Positions 33,316 to 45,800 of a stretch of 64,000 nt of DNA are shown here, one piece after another. The stretch's first letter is position 1; each line of letters opens with the position of its first letter. Source of the stretch: Isoetes taiwanensis (lineage: Eukaryota > Streptophyta > Lycopodiopsida > Isoetales > Isoetaceae); NCBI GenBank assembly GCA_021234155.1, contig JAJEKV010000100.1, positions 2,830,116 through 2,894,115 of the forward strand, in the 5' to 3' direction. A program made the position numbers and the translations under genes. The notes beneath the pieces are model-generated. The model saw nothing but the letters and a program-made list of their open reading frames with translations, searched no databases and was not told the origin of the DNA.

Positions 33316-34700
33316 TCTGCTTGCAAGGTGAAGATCCATCCTTCTGCATATTATCTACTGTCTCATTAGGTTGTGCTTAAGGTAACATTTTATTCTCAAA
33401 AGCGGTTCCATCACATTTAGTATCTTCGTGCCTTAATTAGAGAAACGACCCCTGAGCATAGGATTCAACATGTTCACTAAAGGTTTTCCCCTAGAAATTA
33501 TATAGAGCACAACTTACTGTAAATCAGAATGAATTTAAAGCCGAATGAACTTAGCTTATGCTTCATCTTTAAACTGAACTCGACAATCTTAAATCATTGC
33601 ACCACAAGGATCAAAACTCTTAGGAAGAATAATCTGTTGAATGGCTTACCCTTCTGATTGTTCTCATGCTTTGAATGCACCACAAAGTCTCCTAAGGTAG
33701 TATAATCCTTTGGAAGGTAGATTTATCTAAATATCAAAAGATGAGCTTATCATGTCATTTGAAGCCCAGCGTGCATGTTGTTTATCTTATACAATAAATC
33801 TTTCTGGAATCAACAATATAGAAATCAGAAACAGTATAACAATTATGATATTCATTATAATCCAACAAATAGATTTATAGTAGCAACATGACAGAAGTTA
33901 CTAGAAGCTACCAAGTGCTTGGTAGAGTCCATAATAAACTTGAAAATGAATAAATGGGATATGTTAAAAGTTAGTAAAAATGTTATAGGCAGCCTATATT
34001 CATTCCTATAACAATATAACTTGATGCATCTCAGTTTACATACAGAAAATCATGAAGAAGCAATTAAATTTCTGGAGTTGCAGGATGTAGAAAGTAAGAA
34101 AACCTCAAAGCCTAACTGAAGTCTGTATCTTTACCACAAACTTGAAAAATCTTAGTATACACTTGGATCCTATGTATTGAACTCAGACTTCGCAAGAGTT
34201 ACCCAATTTTGAAATGCATGATGAATGATCTGATAGATGCAACTGTGATAGCCTTGTTACTGTAACCAACTCCAAAGAATTTGTTATTTTGGCCAGCTTC
34301 CTGCTGATATTGCAGGTTGTATTCTCACCTGAATCGCCACATGTCAAACTAAAATGCTATACCCTTGGAATCAACACTGCTCCAATGATTTTTATCATGC
34401 CCCATGCTAAGAAAATGCAAATGTCAACATCAAGTTTTGAACAATGTGGATGCACATACATAGCGCATGCCTAGGCCAATCCTTGCTGGTCAATAAATTC
34501 CTTCCACATCTTTGCATCATTTCCTCTCTCGTATAGTGGAGTGTGTAGGGGTAGAAGCATGAAAAGGTGGGCAAAAAAAGTGCCCGTATTTTACATTTAC
34601 AAATTCAAAATGTAAGGAAATCCCTCCCCCCAGAAATTATTATTCTTGGAATGAATCATTAATAATTTTGAACTCTCCTTCCAAGGCCTGCTCAACCTTC
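33316..34700. other. AT-rich intergenic DNA
   Basis: No coding region, RNA gene or terminal repeats recognised. Confidence 0.5.
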
Positions 34701-34704
34701 CTCC

Positions 34705-34862
34705 CGCCGAACCTCCATAGCCGGTAAAAGCTTGACATCCATATTCAACCTCCATAGCCGAAAAAGCTTGACATCCATATTCGAACCTCCATAGCCGAAA
34801 AGCTTGACATCCATATTCAACCTCCATAGCCAAGATCGGGACCTCCATAGCCAAAAGCTTGC
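34705..34862 (+). repeat. ~36 bp tandem repeat, four units
   Basis: Units of the form CCTCCATAGCC...AAAAGCTTGACATCCATATTCAA, 35-37 bp each; the last unit is shortened. The minus strand gives a periodic peptide (AMEVEYGCQAF) that is not evidence of a gene. Confidence 0.85.
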
Positions 34863-34883
34863 ATTTTTAGAGAGTCAAGCACC

Positions 34884-37800
34884 GTGGAAGAGATCATGAT
34901 GAAACAACTTGGAACAAAGACATCTCCAAAAAATCTCCTCAAGAACAAACCCTCAGAAAAGCCCATGCCAAGGTCTTCCACTAGAACTGCCCCAAAAACT
35001 CAAGAGTGGGTCTTCTTCAGACGGAGGTCTTGCCTGAAGTTTGACAAGGTAAGCATCGGCAGCTTAGGAGCAACAAGTTTTGATAGCATGTTTCGTGGCT
35101 AGTGCAAATAGTGCGGTGATGTTTGGGTTCAAGCCCCCATCTGTTAGGGGTTATCAAGAGTGCAGGATTAAGCCTGGTTGGATGGCAGATTTTTTTTCTG
35201 TGTATGAGCACGTTTTTTGTAGGAGGGACATTGCAAATCATCACATTCCATTGTATTTTGCCCGAGCATATGCACTTCATTACAAAGGAGTAAGCATTGA
35301 TTGGGATGAGGTGAAAGCAAGTGCAAGTCTTCATTCAAAAGGCTCTCAAAAAGAATCTGACCTGACAGAATTAGCTACAGTAAAGTCTTCCAATGTTAAA
35401 GCTATTAAATGTATGCCCTCGTAGAATTGGGGCAGCAGTTGGAAATGATGAAAAGGTGGAGGGAAACAAGAGCATTAGATTCTCGCCCATGCTTGATGAA
35501 ATACTGTACTTTAAAAGAGAAAAAGGAAAACAATGGAAATTGAACTGTTGAAGCATGAGAGTGATAAGAGCTTCTTGACAAGACTTGTGCAGAGTAAAGA
35601 TGCAAAAATATGTGAGCAGTTCAGCATTATGGCAGGTTTAAAAGCAAGCGAGAAGCCAACTGATGTGCAAATGGCTTTGGCATCCCATTTAGAGGAGGAG
35701 AAATCAAGTTATATTGCTGACTTAGATGCTCTAATGATTCCCATTGATTGCTTAAAGGCTGATTTGCAAGAATTAGAAGCTGCCATTGAAAAAATCAGCA
35801 AGGATTTGGAAGTTAATTCCAACTGTGAGAATAGAATAAAGGAGATGACTAAGCATTTGGAAAGATCAGACCGATAGGCCTGCAGCCCGCTCCCATACTC
35901 GCAGCAAGCACTTCATTCTCACATATAAGCAATACTTGCAGCAGCTGCAATGATTGCCTTGACTCGACCATGGTAATATCTCCACTTTGTGGTCATACAT
36001 ATTGTCTATTTTGTCTTATATTCAGGGTTTCAACGACGAATACATGTGTACATGATTGTTCATGGTCCGAGGACCTGCGACATTGCTTAGGAATCCCTTC
36101 CGAAGGTACATCTATTTCTATTTTGATTACATAATTAGTTTGAGTGTACTTAGATGTAGTTAGTTTCCATCATGTACATAACTGTATTAACATTTGATTT
36201 GGCGTGGTTTTGTCTTTACTGTATGTATTTGCTTCTGTACTTTACATTTACATGTGCCATGAAGTGCTTTTCTGGAATTCCTTTACAAGGTGTATTAATA
36301 GGGTGTATTGCATTGACTGTACTTTGCATTTACATGTGATCAGAAATGCATATGAATTTGGTATTTGACTTTCCTTTACATTCAATGTTGAATGATGTAT
36401 TTGATAGGGTGTATTGATAAAATATTTTGTTCTGAAATACATTTGAATTTAGTATTTGGTTTTCCTTTACATTGTGATAGCTATGTACACTAATGTACTT
36501 CTATTTTGTCGTTACATTATCGCCAGAAAGTTTGCCCTCAGAGTAAAGACCTACTTGCATGTAATTAACATTTGTTCCGTTTTTGATTTGCATCCGATTA
36601 TTTTTTTCTTTCAGATTTTGCTTCTATCTACTCTACATCTCCCCTTGATTCTCAATCAAGTGTTTACGTTCTTATTGACACCCAATTGGCCAATGCACAT
36701 GGGTAGTATCAAGAAAGGAAGAAGTAAAATCCGCAGTAAACTAAACAATTCATGTTTCGCACTATGCTTAAGTTCTCAATATAGCAAAATTTCATGTTGT
36801 AGGTGAAAAGAAGAATGTTATTGAGAAGGGGTTGCATTTACCATTCTCGGACATCCCAATTGCTTTAACCTCGGCACAAAAGATGTTTACAACTATCGAT
36901 GTTGGAAGTCCATCCACATCTACATCACCTTTGAGAATTGCAACAACTCATAAGCAATCGCGGATTTGGAGACAGAGGGGTATGTGGAAGGTAGGGTGAT
37001 TACATTCCCATTACATTAAGATTGCATCTGTTGTAGTTAGAGTTCACTAATGTTCAATATTTTGCGCCAGAGGTTGTTTTCCAAAAAGAGATCCCACCTC
37101 GCTGAAGCCGAAATGCTATTATTGAGCAACTAGTCAAAGCCCGTAAAGTAATTCTCTCCTTTTCGTGGTTAAAGGTTTTTTTTGTATTTTGAAACTTATG
37201 TTGACGTGTTCTACGATAAAATTACCAAGATGTTGGTGACGACATTGAAAACAAATCCCTAAGCTGCTTTTTTTCAAGTTGAGGAAAAGGCTTGTTCTTT
37301 GGCAGTGCACGTGTTTCTTTTTTTGTCTTGCTTTCAAAACATTAGAATGAAGCACATTCTTGTCTTCGAGAGACTTGCGACGATTCAAAGGAGCTAGATG
37401 ATGTTGAAGAAGCCTTGGAGATTGCACCAAGGCAACGACTAAATTTATGGTCAACGCCGATGCCAAAACAAATTGGAAAAAGAGAGTGCAAACCATAGCG
37501 GGGACATCCATTTTACAAAACGGTAATTGCTAGCTTACATTGACTTACTTATACTTCAAGTAGCTTATTATATTTTACTTTGCTTTTGCGTGGTCTAAAC
37601 CAATCGAAACAGATTGAAGGTATCAATTTATGCTTTATTGTCATGGATCAATCGTTAATATGACACTAACATTGACTTACTTATACTTCAAGTAGCTTAT
37701 TATATTCTACTCATTTTGTAGGTCTAAACCATCTTTGAAACAGATTGGAAGGTATCAATTTATGCTTTATTGGCATGGATCAATTGTTAATATGACACTA

Positions 37801-38790
37801 ACATCTTGGATCCGACAAATGTAAATGATGACAAGGATAAACTTATGGAATTCACGCCATTCACGCCATTCAAGAACCGTCCCACGGGCTGAAGTGAAAG
37901 TGGTTGCATCCGACATAGCAATTTTATGTGCAACTAACTCTAAAATGAGTAGCCGCTTAGTGGATCTTTATGGCGTAATAACCTCGTTGTAACCGAAGTT
38001 GTATTTGTTGCTATTCCTTGTCTCTAATGTTAATCTTAATCTAATCCGTGTGCTTGTATGAGACATTGCCTTTCGAAAGTGGAAGAGCAAAATCTTTTTT
38101 ATCCCCGCTTACAACTATATAAGGTTTAGAGAAGCTACCAAAGAAGAAAAGAAAGGGTGAATCAGCTGAAGGATCACCGAATGTCATTGAAATAGTGAAA
38201 TCGGGGATGAAGGGGATTGTGGTAGTTAAATGCCATCATATCCTTCCACCTATCCTTGAGAATGACCATTTTGTGCTAGCTGTTTTACGCCGCACCATCT
38301 CGATTCCAAGATCCTACCGCACTGTGAATTCACGCCTTGAATCCTCTTACGGGTTATGCGACGAACGAGAAAGCAATCAAAGGGTATGTAATACTTTTAA
38401 GTTGTTGCTTTGCTTTTCTTCGCTAATTCGGTCCTGCTAAATTTAAGATATGTAGGCTGCACACAAAATGTTAACCACATCGACGGTCCAAGTATCTAGA
38501 GGCCGATTTCATGAAGAGAAATAATGTTAATCGGATTCAAAGAAGTAGAAGTGCCACAAGAGTCCGATTTAACATCATGTGGGTTGTATGTGATGGGATT
38601 TATGCACAAATATGTTGAAGCTCTTGTCTCTGGTAGAGATATGGAAGTAAGTTGTATGCCTTCCCTTGTATGTACCGTGATCTCATGTTCCTTTAAATAT
38701 TTCTAACCTTATTTATGGATGTCACAGATTACATCTAAATGGTTCTCTCATGAATACGCCTTCATCCCGGCTAACAATTTCTAATAGATG
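34884..38790 (+). pseudogene. decayed multi-exon gene with Ulp1-like (C48) protease end
   Basis: Three exon-like frames lie at 34884-35102, 35080-35424 and 35533-35877, the last strongly coiled-coil (LEEEKSSYIADLDALM...). Further exon-like text appears at 36803-36990. Near the end, 38195-38440 contains ENDHFVLAVL and 38524-38706 contains VPQESDLTSCGLYVMGFM. These match the His-containing strand and the Gln...Cys-Gly active-site region of Ulp1/SENP SUMO-protease family enzymes, in the right order. The usual catalytic Asp after the His strand is not evident, and stops and frame changes are frequent. In plants Ulp1-like genes are often carried by Mutator-like and CACTA transposons, so a transposon-borne gene is likelier than a host SUMO protease. 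Terminal repeats were not found. Confidence 0.5.
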
Positions 38791-39018
38791 CTTTGGTCAT
38801 GCATTGTGATGCCAATCCAAAAGAACGTGATAGCCCAGCCCCTCTAATTTCCGAAATGATCATGAGTCCGAGTATCCGATTTTGCAAGATGAACTATGTA
38901 ACAGTGCTTATATATATCTTTTTGTTCACATTTGTGTTCACATTTCCTATCATAAGGAATGTGTAAATGACACTATGCTGAATAGTATACTACCGATAGT
39001 ATACTTTATGACTATGTA

Positions 39019-39120
39019 AGTTTTTTTTTTTTGAAGAAAAAAAGATTTCATTTAAAGAAGCCTTGTACCCTTTTTGGTCAATCAAAACAAGCATTTTGAT
39101 TGTTTCGACCGATACATTTT
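39019..39120 (-). mobile_element. 3' end of a minus-strand retroposon
   Basis: A T run (about 39019-39032) followed by 'gaagaaaaaaagatttcatttaaagaag' (split in two for length). On the minus strand this is a LINE-like 3' end, ...GAAATCTTTTTTTCTTC plus A tail. The 5' direction is cut off by the satellite at 39128. Confidence 0.45.
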
Positions 39121-39127
39121 AGACCTT

Positions 39128-39660
39128 GTACCACACCACACCCCACAACACCACACCACCACACCCCACCACACTCCACCACACCACATCATACCACCAC
39201 ACACCACTACACACACCACCACCACCACCACACACCACACCACCACCCCCCACCACCACACTCCACCACCGCCACACTCCCACCATTTGGTGTATGGTGT
39301 ATGGTGTGTGGTGAATGGTGTGGTGTGTGTGGGGAGTGTGGTGAATGGTGTGGTGTGTGGGGGATGTGCTCGCTCGTGAATATGATAGTTGGTGTATGGT
39401 CTATGGGTGTATGGTGTGTGGTGAATGGTGTGGTGTGTGGTGGGGTGTGTGGTGAATGGTGTGGTGTGTGGTGGGATGTGCTCGTTCTGGTGAATATGAT
39501 AGTTGGTGTATGGTCTATGGTGTATGGTGTGTTGTGGTGTGTGTTGGGGTGTGTGGTGAATGGTGTGGTGTGTGGTGGGATGTGCCCGCTTACGTGAATA
39601 TGATAGTGTGGGGCATGGTATGGTGCATGGTTTGGTGTGGTATACACACCTAACAATTTA
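39128..39660. repeat. CCACAC / GTGTGG strand-switch satellite
   Basis: From 39128 to about 39284 the + strand is almost only C and A (CCACACCACA units). From 39290 to 39650 it is G/T-rich (GGTGTATGGTGTGTGG units). The second half has a ~105-115 bp higher period marked by GTGAATATGATAGT at about 39376, 39490 and 39594. The two halves are complementary, so the tract can fold into one long imperfect hairpin. Open frames are compositional artefacts. Confidence 0.92.
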
Positions 39661-41080
39661 GTGTTCATTTCATGCGATGGTATTGTTCAGGGAGGTTTCG
39701 GACCAACATCCGAAAATTTTTGGCGATGCTTCAGATGCTTCAAGATGCATTTAAAGAAAAATACTCAACATATTTTCCTATTAGTCAGCTGGTTACCATA
39801 TTTTGTTAGTGTGCGATCATAAATTTTGCACCTTGAAATTCCTTGTTGGCTTTAATGTTTGTTTTGGTATACTATTTCAGTAATTGTACTTTGCGTTTTA
39901 TAATTAATGACAAAAACTGTCATTAACTTGAGTTGCACCAAAAACTTGAGTTGCAAACTAAGTACCAAACAGTTAAGTTCAAACAGTTGCAAACTTTAGT
40001 TCAGTTAACTAAAAGAACAGTGGAAACTCAGAGAACAGTTAAAGAAAAAAATAGTCACAACAAATGAGAGAGAAGAGGAGTTCCACATTAATGAAAAAGC
40101 TTTACAAAAAATGGAGTCACAAGGACTATTGCAAAACAAGTTGAATTAAAAATCACAAGGACTATTACCAAAAAAATTGAAACCAGGGATTACAAAAAAT
40201 AAGGCTTGATCTTCAGGCCATCTTCAGCTCTATATGAAGGTCATCCTCCATGGCATACATCTTCATTTCGAGGAGTCGCCCTCGCCGAGGTAAGCCTCAT
40301 GCACCCACTGACACCCGCAACGGCTTACATGGCTGATGATCCATGATGAGCTTCTCCACCTCGGTGGAGTGAACTTCACCCGATCAGAACCGGGTGGCCT
40401 CCTGGAGGAAGACACGGATTCTCCTGAGGAAGACACGGATCCTCCCGGGAGGAAGAGGAGGACCGTGGTTGGCAGGGGAGGAGCAGCACAATGGTCGGGA
40501 TAGTGTTCCCCGCGAGTGTAGTCTTGAACTTGGCCATGGCGGAAGTGAAGGAGATGGACGGAATGGGGAAGGAGGAAGGAGATGGCGGAATAGACGATGG
40601 GGACTGGGAATGAAGCCTGCAGGCAGAATTTTGGGAATAAAAGGGATGTTTGCATGCATACGATTTTGTTTTGGGAATTAGGCAGAAGAGGAAAGGGATG
40701 TATCCATGCATACGATTTCAGACCTCAGGAGCTGATCCACCCACCTCAATATTTTTGCAAATGTAAAATGTATAGGTTGAACCATATTATGAGACCAATT
40801 GCTTGGTATGCAGTTAGCACAACCCTAACACAAAGTTAGCAATATCCCACATGTATATATCACAAAAATCATGCGCATATATAAATAGGGTTTTGCTGCT
40901 TCATTGATAAGTGTGGATAGAGATTAGATGTTGAAAAGTTATGGCTCACCGGGCTTGTAATCTTCAGATTCACAAGCCAAGATGTGATCATAACTTGTCC
41001 CAAGATGTAATCCTAGTCCACCCTTTTTTTTAGTAATGGGCTCAAATATCCCACATGCGTGAGTCAACAATATAGAGATA
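39661..41080. other. intergenic DNA with a short GC-rich patch
   Basis: 40260-40660 is GC-richer and open on both strands (for example a 130-codon minus frame), but no recognisable domain is present. 39925-40015 has loose repeats of 'aacttgagttgcaaac'. Nothing else is supported. Confidence 0.4.
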
Positions 41081-41087
41081 ACAAAGA

Positions 41088-41400
41088 ATATTCCTTATTA
41101 CCTTGAAAGGAATATTCCTTATTGCATCGAAAGGAATATTCCTTAGCGCCTAGTTATCAGGAATATTCCTTATTACCTTCAAAGGAATATTCTTTAGTTT
41201 GTTTAAGTGCACACATAGTTACAAGGAATATTCCTATTACCTTGAAAGGAATATTCCTTTTTGCATTGAAAGGAATATTCCTTAGTGCCTAGTTATCAAG
41301 AATATTCCTTATTACCTTCAAAGGAATATTCTTTAGTTTGTTTAAGTGCACCCATAGTTACAAGGAATATTCCTTATTACATTGAAAGGAATATTCCACA
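41088..41400. repeat. array of 12 AAGGAATATTCCTT palindromes
   Basis: Twelve copies of a 10-14 bp perfect or near-perfect palindrome (core GGAATATTCC) lie in ~310 bp, within a ~139 bp higher repeat marked by TTTAAGTGCAC at 41202 and 41341. The core fits the heat-shock element form nGAAnnTTCn, though that may be chance. Spacers (attaccttg, attgcatcg, agcgcctagttatc) are conserved between repeats. Confidence 0.9.
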
Positions 41401-41646
41401 TTGAGTATAGCCCTTTCATTTGAGCTAGGCTTGTGGGATATATGCCAAAGATCAACCATTGGCCAATTGGGTCGAAAAAGAGGACAAAGGGATAGATTTT
41501 GAGAAAAGGATGTTGAACAAATCATTGGCACAAATCATTGGTTAAGGAACAAATCATTGGCATGGTACTTGTTTCATATTAGAAACAGGGAGAAGGGAAT
41601 AGACAGGATAAAAATTCCTTTTTACCCGTGGTGACCGGTTGATTCG

Positions 41647-41923
41647 ATGGCGGGAGGAGATCGAACGACTAGATCACAATCCATATCCCCAATTCAAATG
41701 CAAACTCACCGGCGCACCCTGATTCTTGAGGAGATCAATGCCGCAACAGGAAAACCAATTGAACAAAATCAAACGGAGAGGCACCACGAGTTCGAGGTAC
41801 TCCTATTCTTAAACATGCTTTTGTTCCTAATCTAACAATTGCTTATGATGTTCTACACAGATGCACAGAGGAGACTTAACAATGTTGGAAGCATGGATCG
41901 AAAGCTATGGGAGTAGCAAATGA
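41647..41923 (+). CDS. possible two-exon small protein (70 aa)
   Basis: Exon 1 (41647-41796, 50 codons) starts MAGGDRTTRSQSISPIQMQ and ends at GAG|GTACTC. A 64 bp AT-rich stretch ends TTCTACACAG at 41860. Exon 2 (41861-41923) continues in phase for 20 codons to TGA. The GT..AG borders, phase 0 and hydrophilic composition are consistent with a gene, but the intron is very short and no family is recognised. It could be the 5' end of a transposon gene. Confidence 0.3.
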
Positions 41924-42527
41924 CAAGGGGGATGAGGAATCCCAATTATCTAAAAGCGTAACTAGAGAGTATTCTCATTCAACTTAAACAGAAGTTGTGC
42001 ATGCAAAAAGCAATCAACAAAGTGTCTTGAAAGGGTCAATGGGTTTAGAGATTCAATAGCCTCAAACCATACTTTACCAATCTCTATCATAAATGGCAAT
42101 GTAAGCTGTAGAAGCACATGTCTTGCTTCTCGTTAGACTTCACCAACTTCCAAACAAATTTGTCCCGACACTCTTCTCACAATTTTCTAGAATGTGACCA
42201 TTGCTGATCTCACACCGCAGACCTTCCGGATGAATCTTGAGTCTTGAATCTTGAATCTTGAGACCTTCTACTTACAAAGTTTTTTACAACTTACACTAAG
42301 TATAACAGCCTTTGGAACTATATAAACAATATATTAATGTTTGTGTTTTAATCGTTCACATTCGACATATTCAGTTTGTAAGTCCATCCATGCCTTAGTG
42401 CATAGAAAAGTTACTTCAACAAATGTGTTAACGTATTATAGAGATTCTACAATCTCTCGCAAATTTCCCAAAGAACATTTCATGCCAATAGTTAGTCAGT
42501 TCATATGCATAAGATGTACCTTTAATC

Positions 42528-44260
42528 TTATGTTTGATCAAGCTCCAATGGAAATCTCACCCCAATTATCGACTTCGGGATGGACAAGAACTTTCTTTCC
42601 TTGAATAAGCCTATACTTTTGATGGCAACCAGAATCAATTCAAAGTAGTTACCAGCTATAACTTCATTACCACAATAAAATTCATTTCCATAGTCATCCT
42701 TGGTGTCTTCTTCGAGGGCATGTTTCACTTCGGCAATCGGATGAGATAATAAGGGACCCTTTTCATAATTGTCCGGGGATGTGAATGATGCAAAATAATC
42801 TCCAACCTCGCAGACCGTCTCATCCACATTGTCCACGCCATTTGCCCACAAGTCCTCGGCCTCGCACCCATCTTCTTCAACATTGTCCCTATTTGTAGGC
42901 TCTAGTTTTCTCAACTCCCACCTGCCACAATGATCAAGATTCTCACAAGCAGCCAATCAAAATTGATGCATGCCTTACAAAACATGAAAGAGATCTACAC
43001 ATTAACTTTGTTGGATCATTTGGATCTATGGATGATAATAATGAAGAGATTGCACCCTTTCACCGGGAGCACATCAAATCTTTGGGAACGGTCAATGTCG
43101 ACACCTTCCAAAATACCCTTTCCACATCGTAAATTTTCTTTCAAGAACCTCACATGCGGTTTACGCATTTTTTATCACTTTCCCATCCTTTTTTCTTTGT
43201 TCTCCCTCGAGCCATAGTTTGGCTATGGCTCTTTCTCCGTCATGTGTGCCCTTCCCATGTCCCGAGCCAAAGAAATTCTAGTGCATTCTGATCTTATGCT
43301 CTTGATGATACCTAGTTACATGATAGAAAGCTCTTCTCGACTTGTATTGGGCTGCACAACCCGTCGGACCAAACTAAGTGGTATTTCATATGACCAAAGA
43401 CCATTTTCTTTCAAATTAATTGAGGTGCATCTTGAATGCTTTTGTACAAAGTGAGTATCATGTGTTTTGTCATCTGAAATAAAGAAGTGCACACATTTCC
43501 TCATTTTACCCTCACCTTGAACATCGTGGATGTGGACCAATATGCTGATTTGTTCATTGTACCAATGTTGTGCTTGAATCTCGCTGAATGGCTTCAAAGT
43601 ATAATTCTCCGAGAAATCAACAACTGATAATACGGTATCATCACGAAGACTCTTCATGGATTCCTTGAATTGTTTTCTCTGCCAATGTGCCACAAAGTTA
43701 TGATATACAAACTTCGACATATGATCAAACATATTATCCAACATATTACTGGAGCTGCCTTTCTTGTCAATTAGCTTTAGTCTTCGTGAAGTTCCTTTCT
43801 TCGAGGGCTCATTAACGTAACCATAGACTTGCCAATCAAGCGTTTGATCAATCTCGCCCTTGTATTCTCTTGACACAACTCAATTAATTGTTTCCCACAA
43901 TTTCCACAATCTGATTTGATACATTGTAGCTTATGCCACTTTCGTTGCTTCGGCCGCTCCTTCACATACCATAGCCCTCCAAAATGTGCTAACATTATCA
44001 AATGTCTTGTCCTTGGCTTGACATATTCCAGCATGAGCTTCAGATGCGCACACACCACAATTGCACGAACAATTTTCATGGAGTCTTGACCTCATCAAAT
44101 TAAATGCCTGCTTGTACAGATCTGATTGCTCATGTTTCACGCAACAACATGTGTTTCTTTCCTTTAGCTTTCTAATGCAAGAAGGTTTTAAGTATTCAAA
44201 TTGCCTAAGCCCAATCCGAACCTCTGGATACTGATCCACAAAATTGAATAATTCACCTGT
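42528..44260 (-). pseudogene. decayed transposase-like gene (CCC-H / DFSENY / SGHGKG family)
   Basis: The minus strand carries, in order: a Cys-rich start (KERNTCCCVKHEQSDL, ~44150); frame 43876-43316 with VVDFSENYTL and FFISDDKTHDTHFV; then, after a one-base frame change near 43360, WSDG...AFYHVTRY; then, past a stop, NFFGSGHGKGTHDGERA (~43250); then frame 42956-42528 with DYGNEFYCGNEVIAGNYFEL. I recognise this order from a widespread eukaryotic family of uncharacterised, probably transposon-encoded proteins. The D-containing DFSENY and SDG motifs suggest an RNase-H-fold DDE enzyme, which is inference. AG before 44255 (TTTTACAG on the minus strand) looks like a splice acceptor. At least three frame breaks make it non-functional unless some are assembly errors. 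Confidence 0.6.
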
Positions 44261-44799
44261 AAAATTACAAAGGAAATAAAATTAGTCACCTCATTACATT
44301 ACATTACATACAAATCTTTTACATATTCAAGACCCTAAACTCCCACACATACATGTACATTCTGACATGAATTTTATTTCATTTACTATGAAGTCACATA
44401 ATTTTTTGACAATTAATACATCTCCACACTAATTTCTTCTTAGTTACTGCCTACATCTACAATACATCCATCCGTATATACATAAAACAAATATACATCC
44501 GTAATATACATGTAAACAAATATACATGTAATGTTGCCATGAAATAATTTGACATTTCCATATAGAACAACTAGGGCAGATCGCATCTACATTACATTCA
44601 AAAAGTAAAGAAATCATTACAAACTTTACATCAAGTGTTACAAAATAAAAGACATCTTTATTCTCGCCAAAAAGTAAAGAAATCTACAAACTTTACATCG
44701 TTGTTACAAAATAAAAACATCTTTATTCTGAAAACAAGATGCAATTACAAAATAAATTACAATTGCACTTGTGTAATGTCAATATATTGAATTGGTTGT

Positions 44800-45530
44800 G
44801 TCCTCTTCTTCATGACATCTCTAATTTTTGTGTGAAACCTTTGAGTTATCTAACCCCTTCATAGCCCGATCTATCGTATTTGTTCTTGGATTTCGACCGC
44901 TAATGCCCACGATTTGTTCCACCTAGTGACATTCTTTTCCTTCTCTCCATCGCTAGTTTCATATTTCTAGGATGTATTTTCAGCAACTTAGTCGCTAGTG
45001 AAGTCTTCTCGTAATTCTCCTTCCTCTCCAACCACCATAGATAGTACGTAAAAGCTTTTGCAAAAAGTCCGTCATTGCTATTTGCATTTTTGATGTCTTG
45101 GAGGCCATCCTTTAAATTCTTTTACCAGATCTGTTTTCACGATAGCCTCTTGAGGCCTTCCAATGACCGGCTCAAATAGGAATTGCAATCTTTTGTCCTC
45201 GCAATAATCTTCTTGCAAATATACTTTGCTTGCTTTTGGAGTCAAATTAGATACCTCATTCATTATGAGATTTACGAAGCATTCACCTTTCTTCTAATTG
45301 GCTTTGTCACGTATCCACCCCTACAAACCCTCTGCTTTCGATTTTCTTTGCTCGCTTGTAACGATTGCTTTCCGAAACTTCATCAACAGGAGAATTGAAA
45401 TCAAACCCGATGCTTTGACCTCGAAGTGCTTGCATGAGAGTCCAATCCTTCTTCCATAGTTTCTTCTTCAACTGGTGCTTTAAGACATCGATCCATTCTC
45501 GCAAAAGGGGATACAACATCCTCGCACAAA
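44800..45530 (-). pseudogene. possible upstream exon(s) of the transposase-like gene
   Basis: Minus frames 45519-45307 and 45263-45078 are hydrophilic, lie on the same strand upstream of the transposase-like pseudogene, and have coding-like composition relative to the very AT-rich 44270-44780 gap (probable intron). No domain is recognised. Confidence 0.3.
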
Positions 45531-45751
45531 AAAATCAGATTATTAACCGATTTGTATTATTTGCTTGAAGGGATTTGTATTACTGCTTGAAGGAAAGGGA
45601 TTTCAATTTCTTCAAGATACATTTGTTTCTTGAAATGCATTCGATTTAGGAGCAGCTATAATCGATTCGGGCCAAGTTTTCGTTGAGGTAGAATCCGGAG
45701 CCATGTTTGATCGATTGAGGAAAGTTCAAAATGTGCGCCAAAGTTTTTTTT

Positions 45752-45800
45752 TTTTTTTTCCCGCAGGCAAGATATTTAGATTTTATTGATAGAGAAGCTA
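45752..45800 (-). mobile_element. 3' end of a minus-strand retroposed transcript
   Basis: On the minus strand, AATAAAATC is followed ~20 bp later by CCTGCGGG and a run of about 17 A (T run on the + strand from ~45744). This is the layout of a polyadenylated transcript copied into DNA. The transcript body to the right is not identified. Confidence 0.4.

Noticed and set aside
33121-33380. Poly-Asn, poly-Ile and poly-Tyr open frames
   Set aside because: They are translations of the (ATT)n microsatellite.
39100-39668. Long His/Thr/Pro and Val/Cys/Trp frames
   Set aside because: They are compositional artefacts of the CCACAC/GTGTGG satellite.
40263-40711. GC-rich minus frames of 91-130 codons
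   Set aside because: Three frames are open at once with no domain and no splice-linked partner; composition explains it.
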